Assembly (NCBI RefSeq): GCF_000986865.1
Contig: NZ_LAVS01000090.1
Coordinates: forward strand, 115,583 to 179,582
Origin: Rheinheimera mesophila
GTDB taxonomy: Bacteria > Pseudomonadota > Gammaproteobacteria > Enterobacterales > Alteromonadaceae
Length of the DNA: 64,000 bases
Reading direction: 5' to 3'
Made by a program: the position numbers and the translations under genes. This document shows, in pieces, positions 15,859 to 22,096 of the stretch. The notes under the pieces were generated by a model. The model made no database searches and was not told the origin of the DNA. It saw only the letters and a program-made list of their open reading frames with translations. Each line of letters begins with the position of its first letter. The first letter of the stretch is position 1.

Positions 15859-16787
15859 AGCGCACCCCCTTCGTAATTTTGACCATGGAACTCATGCGGG
15901 AACCGGCTCTGCACTGATGAGCCTGGTCTTCTCAACCATGCATACTCAAACCCAGTCCAACCACGGCTAACGCATTCGGCCAGCACATCGTCCACTGTCA
16001 TGCCGTTGGCAAAAGCCAGCTCGATCTGCTTGGCCAGCCGATTAATCACGGTTTGAGTGACAGGTGCTTTTTTTGCGGTACGCATGGTTTTCCAGTCTCT
16101 GAAAACAGACTCGCTTGGTTCGCTTGGCCAACAAGAAAAATCAAGGTCCGGTTTTACTGCCGAAACGCTACTATCTTTTTGTCTTTTGTTAGTTGTCTTT
16201 AGTAAGTTGTTTTTAGTGTTGTCTTTAGTGCTGGAACTACAGTTCCGTTCTAATGGAACCGTTTTACCATCTTCAAGGAACCGTTGTTCCGACTCTTCGG
16301 AACCGTTGTACCGTCTTTCGCCGGAACCGTTGTACCGTGCTTGCGGAACCGTTGTACCATCTCCAGCGCTGCAAATACTGCGGCTTTGCTTGCCTTTTTC
16401 TGCTTGTTTTTCACTTTTACCCGTGGTCACAACCCAGTCGCTAATCACCTTATTTATGCCCACAAGTTTCATTAGTCCCGATTTTTCAAGCAGAATAATG
16501 TTGCGACGTTGAAGCTCAGCCAACGCTAAACGAACAGCCTTTTCAGACAGGCCTGTTAGCTCAGCCACATAGGTATTCGTGATCCGGTTGGTTTTCTGGT
16601 TATAGCCGTAGGTGATGCGGATAATGACGTTTAGAACCTGAAACTGAGCCCCTGTTAAATCAAGCTGGCAGAGCCTATCCTGTATCTCGTTGGCTGTTCG
16701 CGTGTAGCCATTGTCAGTATCTGCAATCACAGCACCCTCCGGCTTGCGCCTTTCACTAAATTCAATTACATTTGTAGCTAAGGACAT
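15855..16787 (-). CDS. Phage replication initiator, O-like (Phage_rep_O)
   Basis: 310 residues from ATG 16787, preceded by GAGGT; the frame upstream is open but lacks a good start. The N-terminal winged-helix domain (about residues 28-115: TANEIQDRLCQLDLTGAQFQ, then LSEKAVRLALAELQRRNIILLEKSG) is the lambda O-type origin-binding domain. A flexible middle follows whose DNA carries the iterons. The C-terminal part (from PVTQTVINRLAKQIELAFANGM) fits the primosomal partner-binding region. It recruits the DnaC-like loader encoded just downstream. Confidence 0.85.
   Translation of the reverse strand: MSLATNVIEFSERRKPEGAVIADTDNGYTRTANEIQDRLCQLDLTGAQFQVLNVIIRITYGYNQKTNRITNTYVAELTGLSEKAVRLALAELQRRNIILLEKSGLMKLVGINKVISDWVVTTGKSEKQAEKGKQSRSICSAGDGTTVPQARYNGSGERRYNGSEESEQRFLEDGKTVPLERNCSSSTKDNTKNNLLKTTNKRQKDSSVSAVKPDLDFSCWPSEPSESVFRDWKTMRTAKKAPVTQTVINRLAKQIELAFANGMTVDDVLAECVSRGWTGFEYAWLRRPGSSVQSRFPHEFHGQNYEGGAL
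16255..16366. repeat. Five origin iterons inside the O-like gene
   Basis: Five copies of GGAACCGTT(G/T)T(A/T)CC start at 16,255, 16,277, 16,299, 16,323 and 16,345, i.e. with spacing of 22, 22, 24 and 22 bp (two helical turns). They translate as repeated T-V-P / Y-N-G-S stretches in the O-like protein. In lambda the origin also consists of iterons within gene O, so this is very probably the phage replication origin. A partial inverted copy (GGAACTACAGTTCC) lies at 16,232-16,245. Confidence 0.85.
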
Positions 16788-16820
16788 GGTTACCTCGTCG
16801 TAGTGGTTAATGTTCTTGAG

Positions 16821-16846
16821 AGCCCTGTTACAGCAGGGCTTTCGCT
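16821..16846 (+). terminator. Hairpin with partial T-tract upstream of the plus-strand gene at 16,910
   Basis: Stem AGCCCTG/CAGGGCT with loop TTACAG, followed on the plus strand by TTCGCTTTT. It lies in the leader of the O-like gene and between divergent genes. Could be a weak terminator or attenuator; no plus-strand gene immediately precedes it. Confidence 0.35.
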
Positions 16847-16909
16847 TTTCTGGCAGTCGTACCTGCCGCCGTTCTGCAGGTTGCCCCCAAATGCACACTG
16901 GAGGCGCAC

Positions 16910-17221
16910 ATGGACCGCAAACCCTATTACCGTGACCTTTACCGCAAAGTGTTGGAAGAAGCCCGTATAGGCTATACGCTGGCGATTTTTGGCGACCACT
17001 TGGCAACACAGCAGCAATATGAAAATCACACTGGGCTTGATGCTGTTCACTACTTCCTGATGCAAAAGCACCACTGGACCCGCGGCCAAATTCAAGCAAT
17101 GACTCAGGCCGATATTCTCTTTGCTATGTCTGAAGAGTTTGAATTGTGGACTATGCCTGATGATGCCAGGCAGGTTCTGGCTGATATGGCTGAGCATCAC
17201 TTCTCACCCTCGAGTAATTGA
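16910..17221 (+). CDS. Small acidic protein encoded against the operon direction
   Basis: 103 residues. ATG 16910 has a strong GGAGG seven bases upstream, and the protein has natural composition and helix-like patterns (YYRDLYRKVLEEARIGYTLAIFGDHLA ... HHWTRGQIQAMTQADILFAM), unlike a shadow frame. It is transcribed opposite to the replication genes around it and its 3' end overlaps the minus-strand gene at 17,197 by 25 bases. I recall similar small proteins in other gammaproteobacterial prophages but no function. Antisense position over the leader of the O-like operon could give regulatory interference. Confidence 0.65.
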   Translation: MDRKPYYRDLYRKVLEEARIGYTLAIFGDHLATQQQYENHTGLDAVHYFLMQKHHWTRGQIQAMTQADILFAMSEEFELWTMPDDARQVLADMAEHHFSPSSN

Positions 17222-17424
17222 AGGTTTTGCTCCAGCAGGTATGCCCAAACCGCCGTAACGACTAAAAGGGCAACTGTAGCGGCTATGAACAGCCAGGCTA
17301 GCAGTGTCGACTCTGGTGGGAACATGGGCATAAAGCCGAACAGAAACACCAGATACGAACACCAGGTAGAGAACATGGTGCACTTGCGGCTAAACAGGCG
17401 CTGCATAGCTCTACGTGTTTGCAT
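17197..17424 (-). CDS. Small two-span membrane protein
   Basis: 75 residues from ATG 17424 (MQTRRAMQRLF); a TTG at 17436 is the only alternative. Two membrane segments (about 16-34 and 40-62) with a short acidic tail. It overlaps the upstream gene by 14 bases and the convergent plus-strand gene by 25. No family recognised. Confidence 0.55.
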   Translation of the reverse strand: MQTRRAMQRLFSRKCTMFSTWCSYLVFLFGFMPMFPPESTLLAWLFIAATVALLVVTAVWAYLLEQNLQLLEGEK

Positions 17425-17698
17425 GAGCGGCTCCAATACGTGCCTGACCTGTTGGGCCTTGATCAGGAGACTTGGCCTCTAGAACAGCAATACTTTCTCG
17501 CTGCAAAGCTTCAGCGTTAAATAGCTGACGCAGAATTGATAAGTTGTTGCACTGTACTTTCATGCTCTCAGTGCTTTCGTCACCTGTGATCTTTTCTGTT
17601 TTAACCAGCAGTTCCTTGCGAACCTGAGCCAGTAATTCTTCGAGCTTCCAGCCTGTTGGATTATCAGCAGACATTAAAATGGGTGTGGTGTTACTCAT
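17411..17698 (-). CDS. Small soluble early-operon protein
   Basis: 95 residues from ATG 17698 (MSNTTPILMSADNP), with GGAGC eight bases upstream. Mostly helical and polar: WKLEELLAQVRKELLVKTEKITGDES, then NNLSILRQLFNAEALQRESIAVLEAK. It lies where lambdoid phages have cII-like or accessory replication genes, but no HTH is evident. I see no similarity that assigns a function. Confidence 0.6.
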   Translation of the reverse strand: MSNTTPILMSADNPTGWKLEELLAQVRKELLVKTEKITGDESTESMKVQCNNLSILRQLFNAEALQRESIAVLEAKSPDQGPTGQARIGAAHANT

Positions 17699-17752
17699 AT
17701 CAGCTCCTGTTGTTTTGCCGGTTACTGCCATCCGGTGGCTAGCCCTGTACAC

Positions 17753-18374
17753 AGGCCAGTCAGCTAAGCGCCCAATTACTTGGGTTTGGCTTTGCGAAAT
17801 TGCCGAGGATCAGCGCACACTTTTACTTCTCGCCTCGGTTGAATCCTTGAATGAGCTGGCCTTTGCTCAGCACCGCACTTAAAGCTGTGGCCTACGCTTC
17901 TCACTGTTTAACCCGGCGTGTCCGTAGAAAGACCTTCCGGTTACCAGCTCATTGGTTTGGCATCTGCGCAAGCGTCCAATTAGCCCCAACATTGCGCAGC
18001 CTAGGCCCGGCAGAGATACCAAACCAATAAACTGAAACTAACCAGCACTCCGCTACTCTGGGGCAACGCTTATCTGGCTTATCGGCTTTCGCCGAAGTGT
18101 TTGTTGTTCACTACCCTGGGTGCCTCCCAGTGACTGGTTACATCATTATCAGCCGGGTTGTCGGCCATCTAATGACCCCCGTGCGCTTAGCCGGATTAGC
18201 GGCGAACAACGGTGCTGTCTTTCCAGCAGTCAACACTAAATCAACACCCACTGTTACCTGGGTTAATACAAAGCGATGCAGCACCGAAGGTTTGATTAGC
18301 AGAGGCATCTGTTATCAGCCCCCAGCACCAGCATCGGTAAGCACTCTGACAAAAGCACTTAACGATGCTGGCAA
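17753..18374 (-). other. 620-bp stretch without a supportable gene; structured
   Basis: Between the zinc-ribbon gene and the 95-residue gene the coding strand has only very short open frames. The plus strand has a longer open frame (18,097-18,489), but it lacks a Shine-Dalgarno and runs into the real minus-strand gene. The region contains several inverted repeats: the large one at 17,951-18,028 and CTGGG/CCCAG around 18,117-18,131. In an otherwise gap-free operon this is remarkable and suggests a structured leader or a small RNA. Confidence 0.6.
17951..18028 (-). ncRNA. Candidate structured RNA: long two-part hairpin
   Basis: Outer stem ATTGGTTTGG (17,951-17,960) pairs perfectly with CCAAACCAAT (18,019-18,028). 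After one mismatch ATCT/AGAT can continue the stem. An inner stem CTGCGCAA (17,964-17,971) pairs perfectly with TTGCGCAG (17,992-17,999) around a 20-nt loop. The strand is chosen from the operon direction; the fold is possible on both. Function unknown. Confidence 0.45.
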
Positions 18375-18569
18375 TCAAAAACCACCGTTCAGACGAACCT
18401 GCTGCGTGTTCTCATTCCTGCAGATCTCGCTGCAAAACAAAGTAGATTCCGGCACAGGCTTACCACACCAGTGGCAAGTACACTGCTGAATGACGTCCGG
18501 CGTGAAGCTTTGTAACGGTAGGGTCAATTCACTTGGCAGTGGTTTAACTGAAACGACTTGCTGTCTCAT
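18375..18569 (-). CDS. Small zinc-ribbon-like protein
   Basis: 64 residues. Four Cys in two pairs, CTCHWCGKPVPES and LFCSEICRNE, form a plausible zinc ribbon (residues about 30-51). ATG 18569 overlaps the Cro-like stop (ATGA) and is preceded by GAGGAGG. It is the second gene of the early minus-strand operon. Similar small zinc proteins are common after cro in prophages of this group, role unknown. Confidence 0.6.
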   Translation of the reverse strand: MRQQVVSVKPLPSELTLPLQSFTPDVIQQCTCHWCGKPVPESTLFCSEICRNENTQQVRLNGGF

Positions 18570-18772
18570 GCCGCCTCCTCTTGATTATCCGGTGTTTTCT
18601 GAATTTCTGAGATCAGCTTCGAAGCAATATCCAGGTCTATTTTCTTCACAGCCTCTGTCGTGAATTTCCAAACATTTTTGTAGTCCACGTTGGCTTTTCT
18701 ACACAGCGCTTTTAACTGTCCCCTGCCTCTGTGAATTACAACCAGTTTTTTCCTTAGTTCATCGGTGCTCAA
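18566..18772 (-). CDS. Cro-like small DNA-binding protein
   Basis: 68 residues with a TTG start at 18772: an in-frame TGA lies four codons upstream and no ATG or GTG precedes the HTH. The core ELRKKLVVIHRGRGQLKALCRKANVDYKNVWKFTTE looks like a short helix-turn-helix (L-K-A-L-C-R-K-A-N-V-D-Y-K-N-V). It is the first gene of the leftward early operon, divergent from the rightward moron/repressor genes, with operator-like sites between, which is the position of cro. The assignment rests on position plus a weak HTH. Confidence 0.6.
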   Translation of the reverse strand: MSTDELRKKLVVIHRGRGQLKALCRKANVDYKNVWKFTTEAVKKIDLDIASKLISEIQKTPDNQEEAA

Positions 18773-18777
18773 GTCGA

Positions 18778-18835
18778 TATCTCACTTTTGATACATTGCA
18801 CGGTAATACTAAGATTATTATCTCACTTTTGCAAC
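18778..18835. promoter_or_regulatory. Two operator-like sites in the cro-side intergenic region
   Basis: TATCTCACTTTTGATAC at 18,778-18,794 and TATCTCACTTTTGCAAC at 18,819-18,835, 41 bp apart, share the 13-mer TATCTCACTTTTG. The first lies just upstream of the Cro-like start. The same motif recurs inverted at 19,481-19,495 and, as a variant, at 21,368-21,384, so I take these for binding sites of the prophage repressor and/or Cro. Confidence 0.65.
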
Positions 18836-18970
18836 ATCTGATAATTTTCCTGAGGCATGTTTTGCGCATGCAAAATAGGTACACACTTGAGTAATTATCC
18901 AATAGGGGTAAAGTAATTTACTGCGGCACTTGGATTTTGCTGCTGACTACAAGAGAGAAAGGAGAATGTA

Positions 18971-19357
18971 ATGAGAAAATTGCTATTAGTTTTAGCTGCG
19001 ACCTTAGTAGTTTATGGCTGTTCCAGCGTTGGAAACGAAAAAATTAGCGAAGAAAATCAGGCTTCGATAGAGAGTAAACTTGTCAAAGGCGTTACGACCA
19101 AAGATCAAGTAAGAGCGACTTTTGGTGACCCACTTGACGCTACATTCCATGATAGTGGTAACGAGATGTGGAAGTACGTATTTACTGAACAGAGCTGCAA
19201 TGCGTCCTGTTACTTTATCTACACCGCCTGGGCGTACAGTTCTTCATCAGGGATACAGAAAACTCTCACAGTACTATTTGATGAAAATGGAACAGTAAAA
19301 AACTATATCCTCTCAGAATCACCTGTTGAGTCGAAGCACGGGCTTTTTTCAGGCTAA
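18971..19357 (+). CDS. SmpA/OmlA-like lipoprotein (moron)
   Basis: 128 residues. A short signal peptide ends in lipobox VVYGC (Cys 17), so the product is probably a lipoprotein. The body has the BamE/SmpA pattern: SKLVKGVTTKDQVRATFGDP with the K-G-x-T-x-x-x-V-x-x-x-F-G-x-P core (about residues 35-55), then beta strands (EMWKYVF, KTLTVLFDENGTV). Strong GGAG upstream of ATG and its own terminator after it make it an independent unit between the Cro-like and repressor genes. A surface or envelope change in the lysogen is likely but unproven. Confidence 0.75.
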   Translation: MRKLLLVLAATLVVYGCSSVGNEKISEENQASIESKLVKGVTTKDQVRATFGDPLDATFHDSGNEMWKYVFTEQSCNASCYFIYTAWAYSSSSGIQKTLTVLFDENGTVKNYILSESPVESKHGLFSG

Positions 19358-19377
19358 TTAGTTTCAGTCTTTGATGA

Positions 19378-19400
19378 AGTCCTGCAGGTCAGGACTTTTT
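19378..19400 (+). terminator. Terminator of the lipoprotein gene
   Basis: Stem AGTCCTG/CAGGACT with loop CAGGT, then TTTTT. It separates the lipoprotein gene from the repressor gene. Confidence 0.8.
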
Positions 19401-19440
19401 CTCTAATTAATTACCAGTAAATTAAATTCCGGTTTAATAA

Positions 19441-19495
19441 ATCTCATTTTAGAGATAATATCGTGTATATTTGTATACACGTTGCAAAAGTGATC
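19441..19495. promoter_or_regulatory. Operator cluster upstream of the repressor-like gene
   Basis: Three elements in 55 bp: palindrome ATCTC-N6-GAGAT (19,441-19,456), perfect inverted repeat GTGTATA-TTTG-TATACAC (19,463-19,480), and GTTGCAAAAGTGATC (19,481-19,495), the reverse complement of the operator at 18,819. They precede the start at 19,531 by 35-90 bp, suggesting autoregulation. Confidence 0.6.
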
Positions 19496-19530
19496 GTTTT
19501 GACTATCAGGTATTTAACCGGGCCATTTGA

Positions 19531-19992
19531 ATGAATACTCAGGATATCGTTGCTAGAAACTTAGCTAGTATTTTAAAGAAGTTAGACATATCGCCTAACG
19601 CTTTTAGCAGTATGTGTAAACAAAATGGAATTCAGATAGACAAGTCGATGCTTTCCAGATTCAACAAAGGCTCGTCCATAAAGCTTGAAAAATTGGATGA
19701 ATTAGTGCGAGGCCTGAGGTTATTGAAAGGCTTTGAGGAACTTCGAGCTGTAGATTTGTTAGCTGAGGACGTTTTGAATAAAGGAGAAGAAAATCACACT
19801 GTAGTGCTAAGACATGAACAGCTAGAAAAGATGTTTTCTAAGCTTTTTGTCGACTTAGCTCAGTTGAGTTGGGCTAAGTTGAATACTGATGTATCTATGC
19901 AGACTCTGGTTGATTTCTCTGTATACAGCATGAAAAACGCCGGCTTCGAAGTGGTAAAAAGCGAGCCTGAAAATGATGCAAAGACACTTTGA
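19531..19992 (+). CDS. Repressor-like HTH protein without a peptidase domain
   Basis: 153 residues. The N-terminal 65 residues form an HTH: IVARNLASILKKLDISPNAFSSMC, then IDKSMLSRFNKGSSIKLEKLDEL with the recognition segment DKSMLSRFNKG. The C-terminal part is helical (HEQLEKMFSKLFVDLAQLSWAKLNTD) and shows no S24 peptidase residues, so RecA-dependent self-cleavage is not expected. It has operator-like sites upstream and faces the membrane-protein operon. Likely the prophage maintenance repressor. Confidence 0.68.
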   Translation: MNTQDIVARNLASILKKLDISPNAFSSMCKQNGIQIDKSMLSRFNKGSSIKLEKLDELVRGLRLLKGFEELRAVDLLAEDVLNKGEENHTVVLRHEQLEKMFSKLFVDLAQLSWAKLNTDVSMQTLVDFSVYSMKNAGFEVVKSEPENDAKTL

Positions 19993-20325
19993 TTAATTAA
20001 ACTTAGCTATCCTAACTACCTTCCGCTGCTCTTCTGACATCTCCTGCTTTAGTAGTTCTTCCATCTCTATTTTAAAGCTACTGCCATAATCAGAGAGCAT
20101 TTTGTTACAGCGTTCTAATTCTGCCACTTTTCGCATATCGTTTTTCATCTCGTACACTCGAAGAAATTCAATCACTATATGATGTGCTCTGGCGCTCAGC
20201 TTATCAATCGCCAAATCCTCTATGGATCTCGAAGCCTTTTTTCTTAAAGTGAGGAACTTAAAACCAAAAAACACGCTAAGTGCGAATATTAAAACTACTA
20301 AACTGGCTACCACTAACTTATCCAA
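19993..20325 (-). CDS. Single-span membrane protein, third gene of the EPPK operon
   Basis: 110 residues. N-terminal membrane segment (LVVASLVVLIFALSVFFGFKFL) followed by a basic, helical cytoplasmic domain (KLSARAHHIVIEFLRVYEMKNDMRKVAELERC). Overlaps the preceding gene by eight bases and ends one base from the convergent repressor gene's stop. No family recognised. It belongs to a compact three-gene operon with a four-span protein and the repeat protein at 20,836-21,123. Confidence 0.62.
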   Translation of the reverse strand: MDKLVVASLVVLIFALSVFFGFKFLTLRKKASRSIEDLAIDKLSARAHHIVIEFLRVYEMKNDMRKVAELERCNKMLSDYGSSFKIEMEELLKQEMSEEQRKVVRIAKFN

Positions 20326-20824
20326 TTTTTAACTCTCCTTGTTCGCGTTTCCAAATAGACCAAATGTGTTGAAAAATTGCAATAGCAACCCATATTTTCA
20401 GAGCTGGTATCCCGTATTTGTATAACTCAGTCGTTAAATCAAAGTTGAATATAACTCGATCGAAGAACCTCACAAAATTCATAAATAACAGGAGAAAAAT
20501 TACCCAGAATAATTGTTTAGACTCCCCCTCTGGCTCCAAATTGAACTTCTGATGGAGCACATACATGAAGTAAATTGATATCAAGCTCATAAGCATGAAT
20601 GATGGGTACCAGATAAGCCTGGTCATTTCTCTACTCAACTCGCTCAGTGAATACATTGCGGGTGTAACGACAACCTTGACCAGATCTGAAATCAGCCATA
20701 CAGACACAGAAATCCGGTATGAGACATTAGCTACCACTGTATAAGTGATCACGGCTGCAACCAGATAACTAACCCAAGTTACGCTGCTAATGCTCATCAG
20801 TATATTTTGTACGTCACCCCACAT
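20318..20824 (-). CDS. Four-span membrane protein, second gene of the EPPK operon
   Basis: 168 residues with hydrophobic stretches near 14-33, 38-60, 71-89 and 105-120, plus an amphipathic C-terminal helix (ALKIWVAIAIFQHIWSIW). ATG 20824 has AAGGTG upstream and lies 12 bases after the repeat-protein stop. No enzyme motif seen. With its neighbours it may form an exclusion or signalling unit expressed in the lysogen; that is inference from place and topology only. Confidence 0.62.
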   Translation of the reverse strand: MWGDVQNILMSISSVTWVSYLVAAVITYTVVANVSYRISVSVWLISDLVKVVVTPAMYSLSELSREMTRLIWYPSFMLMSLISIYFMYVLHQKFNLEPEGESKQLFWVIFLLLFMNFVRFFDRVIFNFDLTTELYKYGIPALKIWVAIAIFQHIWSIWKREQGELKIG

Positions 20825-20835
20825 TTTCTTGCACC

Positions 20836-21123
20836 TTAGTTTTGTTTCGGCGGCTCGATACCTGTATCTCTGGCCGACATCTTTGGCGGTTCAATACCGG
20901 TATCAAGCGTAGTCATTTTAGGAGGCTCGATACCTGTATCATCTGTTTTAGCGCTGTCTAGTAGGCGTCTTGCTTCATCACTTATTGTCACCGTGTCAGA
21001 CGTTGCCATGGGTTGTTTTGTAACAACTCCTGTTGTTTGAGCAGTTGGAGCAGATGCAACCGAAGCAGCAGCTTCAGACGTCACGATAGGTGGTTTAACT
21101 CCTGTTGCGTTTACGGAACTCAC
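20836..21123 (-). CDS. Small secreted- or flagellar-like protein with three C-terminal DTGIEPPK repeats
   Basis: 95 residues from GTG 21123, which has GGAGG eight bases upstream; an ATG at 21204 would add a Cys-rich, unlikely leader. Low-complexity Ala/Ser/Thr/Val N-terminus, then the helix SDTVTISDEARRLLDSA (about 42-58) resembling the start of FlgM-type or YjfB-like proteins. The C-terminus is a tandem 12-residue repeat: DTGIEPPKMTTL, DTGIEPPKMSAR, DTGIEPPKQN. A host protein at 37,900-38,133 has the same plan (SDTVTLSAEAKAKLA ... GNEPPK at the end). No modifying enzyme is nearby. Function unknown. Confidence 0.65.
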   Translation of the reverse strand: MSSVNATGVKPPIVTSEAAASVASAPTAQTTGVVTKQPMATSDTVTISDEARRLLDSAKTDDTGIEPPKMTTLDTGIEPPKMSARDTGIEPPKQN

Positions 21124-21312
21124 TATAGCTACCTCCAGCTTTTTGAAATAAATGCCTCTCATTTTTTCAGTATTGGAACAAGAATACCAGCATAAGTGCT
21201 TCATAAACTTCTGATATTTCTTTAACTTCCGTTAACTTATTGATTGAAATGGCTCTTTTTCTGAGCTGCAGCGTCTCACTTCTGCCCCTCCACATATCTT
21301 AGATACCAATAA

Positions 21313-21384
21313 TATCTCACAAATAAGACAATTAGTAGCTCTTTATCTCATTTGTGAGATTTTAATGTTGCACTTTTGAGATAT
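21313..21384. promoter_or_regulatory. Operator cluster between the EPPK operon and the rightward early operon
   Basis: TATCTCACAAATAAGACA at 21,313, perfect palindrome ATCTCA-TTTG-TGAGAT at 21,345-21,360, and GTTGCACTTTTGAGATA at 21,368-21,384 (reverse of a TATCTCA-type operator). The spacing and motif match the sites at 18.8 and 19.4 kb, so the same repressor probably controls the early operon starting at 21,435. Confidence 0.62.
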
Positions 21385-21434
21385 TTGCGTATATTTAGCC
21401 AAATCACGCAAAAACATCTCAAAAAAGAGAGAAT

Positions 21435-21761
21435 ATGTCAGTCTTAACAAAAACCACCCACCGCCGCAAACACGCCATGGAAGAGCTGCTGTTGTTAAGC
21501 CTGCGCTTCCGCTGCTTTATGAGTACTGCTGAGGATTTGAATACGGACCCAGCCGTTTTGGCATCAGCTCACAGGCTGTTGCGCCGCATCAAAGCTTATT
21601 TACCTTCAATAGAGTTTCAGCGCACCTACATGGACCAAATGAACACTATTGGCTCTGATGGCCGGTTTGCTCTGCATATTGATCACAACATGAACGGCGT
21701 CACTGTAGTGCGTACCAGCACGCTGGCTAATGTTCACCAGTTCTTAAGAGGTGGTGCATGA
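21435..21761 (+). CDS. First gene of the rightward early operon, unknown
   Basis: 108 residues; ATG preceded by GAGAG. The N-terminal half is helical and basic (KTTHRRKHAMEELLLLSLRFRCF), the rest mixed. No family recognised. It overlaps the next gene by four bases (ATGA) and stands directly after the operator cluster, so it is expected to be expressed on induction. Confidence 0.6.
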   Translation: MSVLTKTTHRRKHAMEELLLLSLRFRCFMSTAEDLNTDPAVLASAHRLLRRIKAYLPSIEFQRTYMDQMNTIGSDGRFALHIDHNMNGVTVVRTSTLANVHQFLRGGA

Positions 21762-22096
21762 GCGCGGTTCAAACATCACAACTGTGCCCTACTTCAGTTT
21801 TTGCTGTGCAGACACACAGCGAACTGACACTGCAACAACGCACAGCCATTTACCTGATAGACCAGAACTGCATTAACGCTGAAACCGTGATTGGTATCGG
21901 TGCCATTAAACGCTTGGGAATTTTCCACAGTCACGCTCAGGCCGTTTACCAAATTAACGAACTGGCCGAAAACGGCTGGCTATTAGTACACGAGGGCTGT
22001 TTTAAGCCTTCACCAAAAGCAATCAACTGGCTGATAGCTCAAGGCGCAAGAGCTGGCTTATCTGCCGTTACACAGGAGCAGAACCATGTGGTTTAA
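21758..22096 (+). CDS. Unknown winged-helix-like early protein
   Basis: 112 residues. The middle section IGIGAIKRLGIFHSHAQAVYQINELAENGWLLVHEG has the feel of a winged helix-turn-helix (helix, turn, helix, then a beta wing WLLVHEG). Overlaps both neighbours. A regulatory or DNA-binding role is possible; no known family is claimed. Confidence 0.55.
   Translation: MSAVQTSQLCPTSVFAVQTHSELTLQQRTAIYLIDQNCINAETVIGIGAIKRLGIFHSHAQAVYQINELAENGWLLVHEGCFKPSPKAINWLIAQGARAGLSAVTQEQNHVV

Noticed and set aside
16255..16366. Regular repeats considered as a CRISPR array
   Set aside because: Repeats are ~13 bp with only ~9 bp between, lie in a coding gene and match the iteron pattern of phage origins; no cas genes.
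18097..18489. 130-codon plus-strand ORF in the structured region
   Set aside because: No Shine-Dalgarno, unnatural composition, and its 3' part is antisense to the zinc-ribbon gene at 18,375-18,569.
20836..21123. RiPP (graspetide/lanthipeptide) precursor with triple core
   Set aside because: No ATP-grasp, LanB/C/M, radical SAM or YcaO enzyme is in the neighbourhood; kept only as a repeat protein of unknown role.
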